Shown here: in pieces, positions 63,697 to 64,000 of the stretch | Layout: the number at the start of each line of letters is the position of its first letter | Numbering within the stretch: position 1 is the stretch's first letter | Source: Thiobacillus sp. | GTDB lineage: Bacteria > Pseudomonadota > Gammaproteobacteria > Burkholderiales > Thiobacillaceae | Direction of reading: 5' to 3' | Assembly: GCF_030696885.1 (NCBI RefSeq) | Contig: NZ_JAUYRI010000013.1 | Span: 1 to 64,000, forward strand | DNA length: 64,000 bases | Translations under genes and position numbers: made by a program | The notes under the pieces: generated by a model | Databases searched by the model: none | Told to the model about the DNA's origin: nothing | What the model saw: only the letters and a program-made list of their open reading frames with translations

Positions 63697-64000
63697 ATGC
63701 TTGAACTCTTCCCCTTCAGGAAAACCATCCCCTTCATGAGCTGGGGAAAGGCGACCACCGCCATTTCCCTGCTCACCTTCCTGTTCTCGGTATGGGCGCT
63801 GTGGGATCGTGGCCTCAACCTCGGTGTCGACTTCACCGGCGGCACCGTGATTGAAGTCAGCTACCCCCAGGCCGCCAACCTGCCGGCGATTCGTGCCGCG
63901 CTGGAAAAAACCGGCCTGCCAGAAATCTCGGTGCAAAATTTTGGCACCAGTCACGACGTATTGATCCGCCTGCCGGTCCGCGGCGACGCTACTGCCGCGC
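63697..64000 (+). CDS. secF: Protein translocase subunit SecF, N-terminal part
   Basis: The first 101 residues are in the window; the rest is cut by the window edge. MLELFPFRKTIPFMSWGK, one helix and GLNLGVDFTGGTVIEVSY match SecF. It follows secD by 9 nt and forms the SecDF complex with it. Confidence 0.95.
   Translation, partial: MLELFPFRKTIPFMSWGKATTAISLLTFLFSVWALWDRGLNLGVDFTGGTVIEVSYPQAANLPAIRAALEKTGLPEISVQNFGTSHDVLIRLPVRGDATAA

Overview
The window reads as a stretch of a high-G+C betaproteobacterial chromosome with a sulfur-oxidising lifestyle, most like Thiobacillus and relatives. This is inferred from gene content and order; no database was searched. The supporting genes are a flavocytochrome c sulfide dehydrogenase pair (fccAB), a SoxX-SoxA fusion cytochrome, small c-type cytochromes, a SulP transporter, a complete rnf operon, and betaproteobacterial neighbourhoods such as pcnB-folK-dNK-panB-panC and queA-tgt-yajC-secD-secF. 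Genes are tightly packed, often with ATGA-type overlaps. I see no prophage, IS transposase, integron or CRISPR array.

Layout. 1-5.7 kb: rnfA (cut by the window edge), rnfB, C, D, G, E, a 50-aa basic ORF and nth. 5.7-8.3 kb: DUF1841 protein and an HDOD/pseudo-receiver/GGDEF signalling protein. 8.3-11 kb: two small cytochromes c divergent from sulP. 11-14.2 kb: nuclease, recN and nadK (minus). 14.3-16.5 kb: hrcA-hemH. 16.6-18.3 kb: fccAB. 18.3-21 kb: yjdM, folA, thyA and a metallopeptidase-like lipoprotein (minus). 21.1-22.4 kb: SoxXA fusion. 22.5-23.9 kb: bpt-aat, the N-degron aminoacyl transferases. 24-28.9 kb: OmpW-like protein, ccoI-ccoS, DsbA-like protein, amidohydrolase. 28.9-31.2 kb: cyclophilin lipoprotein and a BtuCD-type ABC importer. 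31.2-36.4 kb: pcnB, folK, deoxynucleoside kinase, panB, panC, VTT membrane protein, panD. 36.5-38.5 kb: a small protein, a tandem-domain universal stress protein and a broken second one beside REP-like repeats. 38.8-52.2 kb: an eight-gene glycogen operon on the minus strand (pgi-glk-glgC-GH57-malQ-glgB-glgA-glgP). 52.4-56.9 kb: a probable sigma-54-driven three-gene surface polysaccharide cluster (epimerase, GT2 synthase, TPR/beta-barrel protein). 56.9-64 kb: tRNA-Leu(CAA), queA, tgt, a DUF898 protein, an M48 protease, yajC, secD and secF (cut by the window edge).

The most unusual DNA-level signal is a dispersed repeat family. Four gene borders (nadK/hrcA, ccoI/ccoS, glgA/glgB, yajC/secD) hold inverted arrays of degenerate heptanucleotides of the CTAGGRN or TCAGGRN type. 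Three of them surround a shared GCGGCC-N3-GGCCGC core. A one-armed heptamer array of another sequence encodes the N-terminus of FolA. The arrays abut start codons, displace ribosome binding sites, supply the glgB stop codon and add a tail to CcoI. Other notable points are the triheme SoxXA fusion outside a sox operon, the compact polysaccharide cluster with a GG-N10-GC promoter, a receiver domain that has lost its phosphoacceptor, a 142-bp MITE-like element between recN and nadK, and -10 boxes placed so that hrcA and the GT2 gene are predicted to be leaderless.
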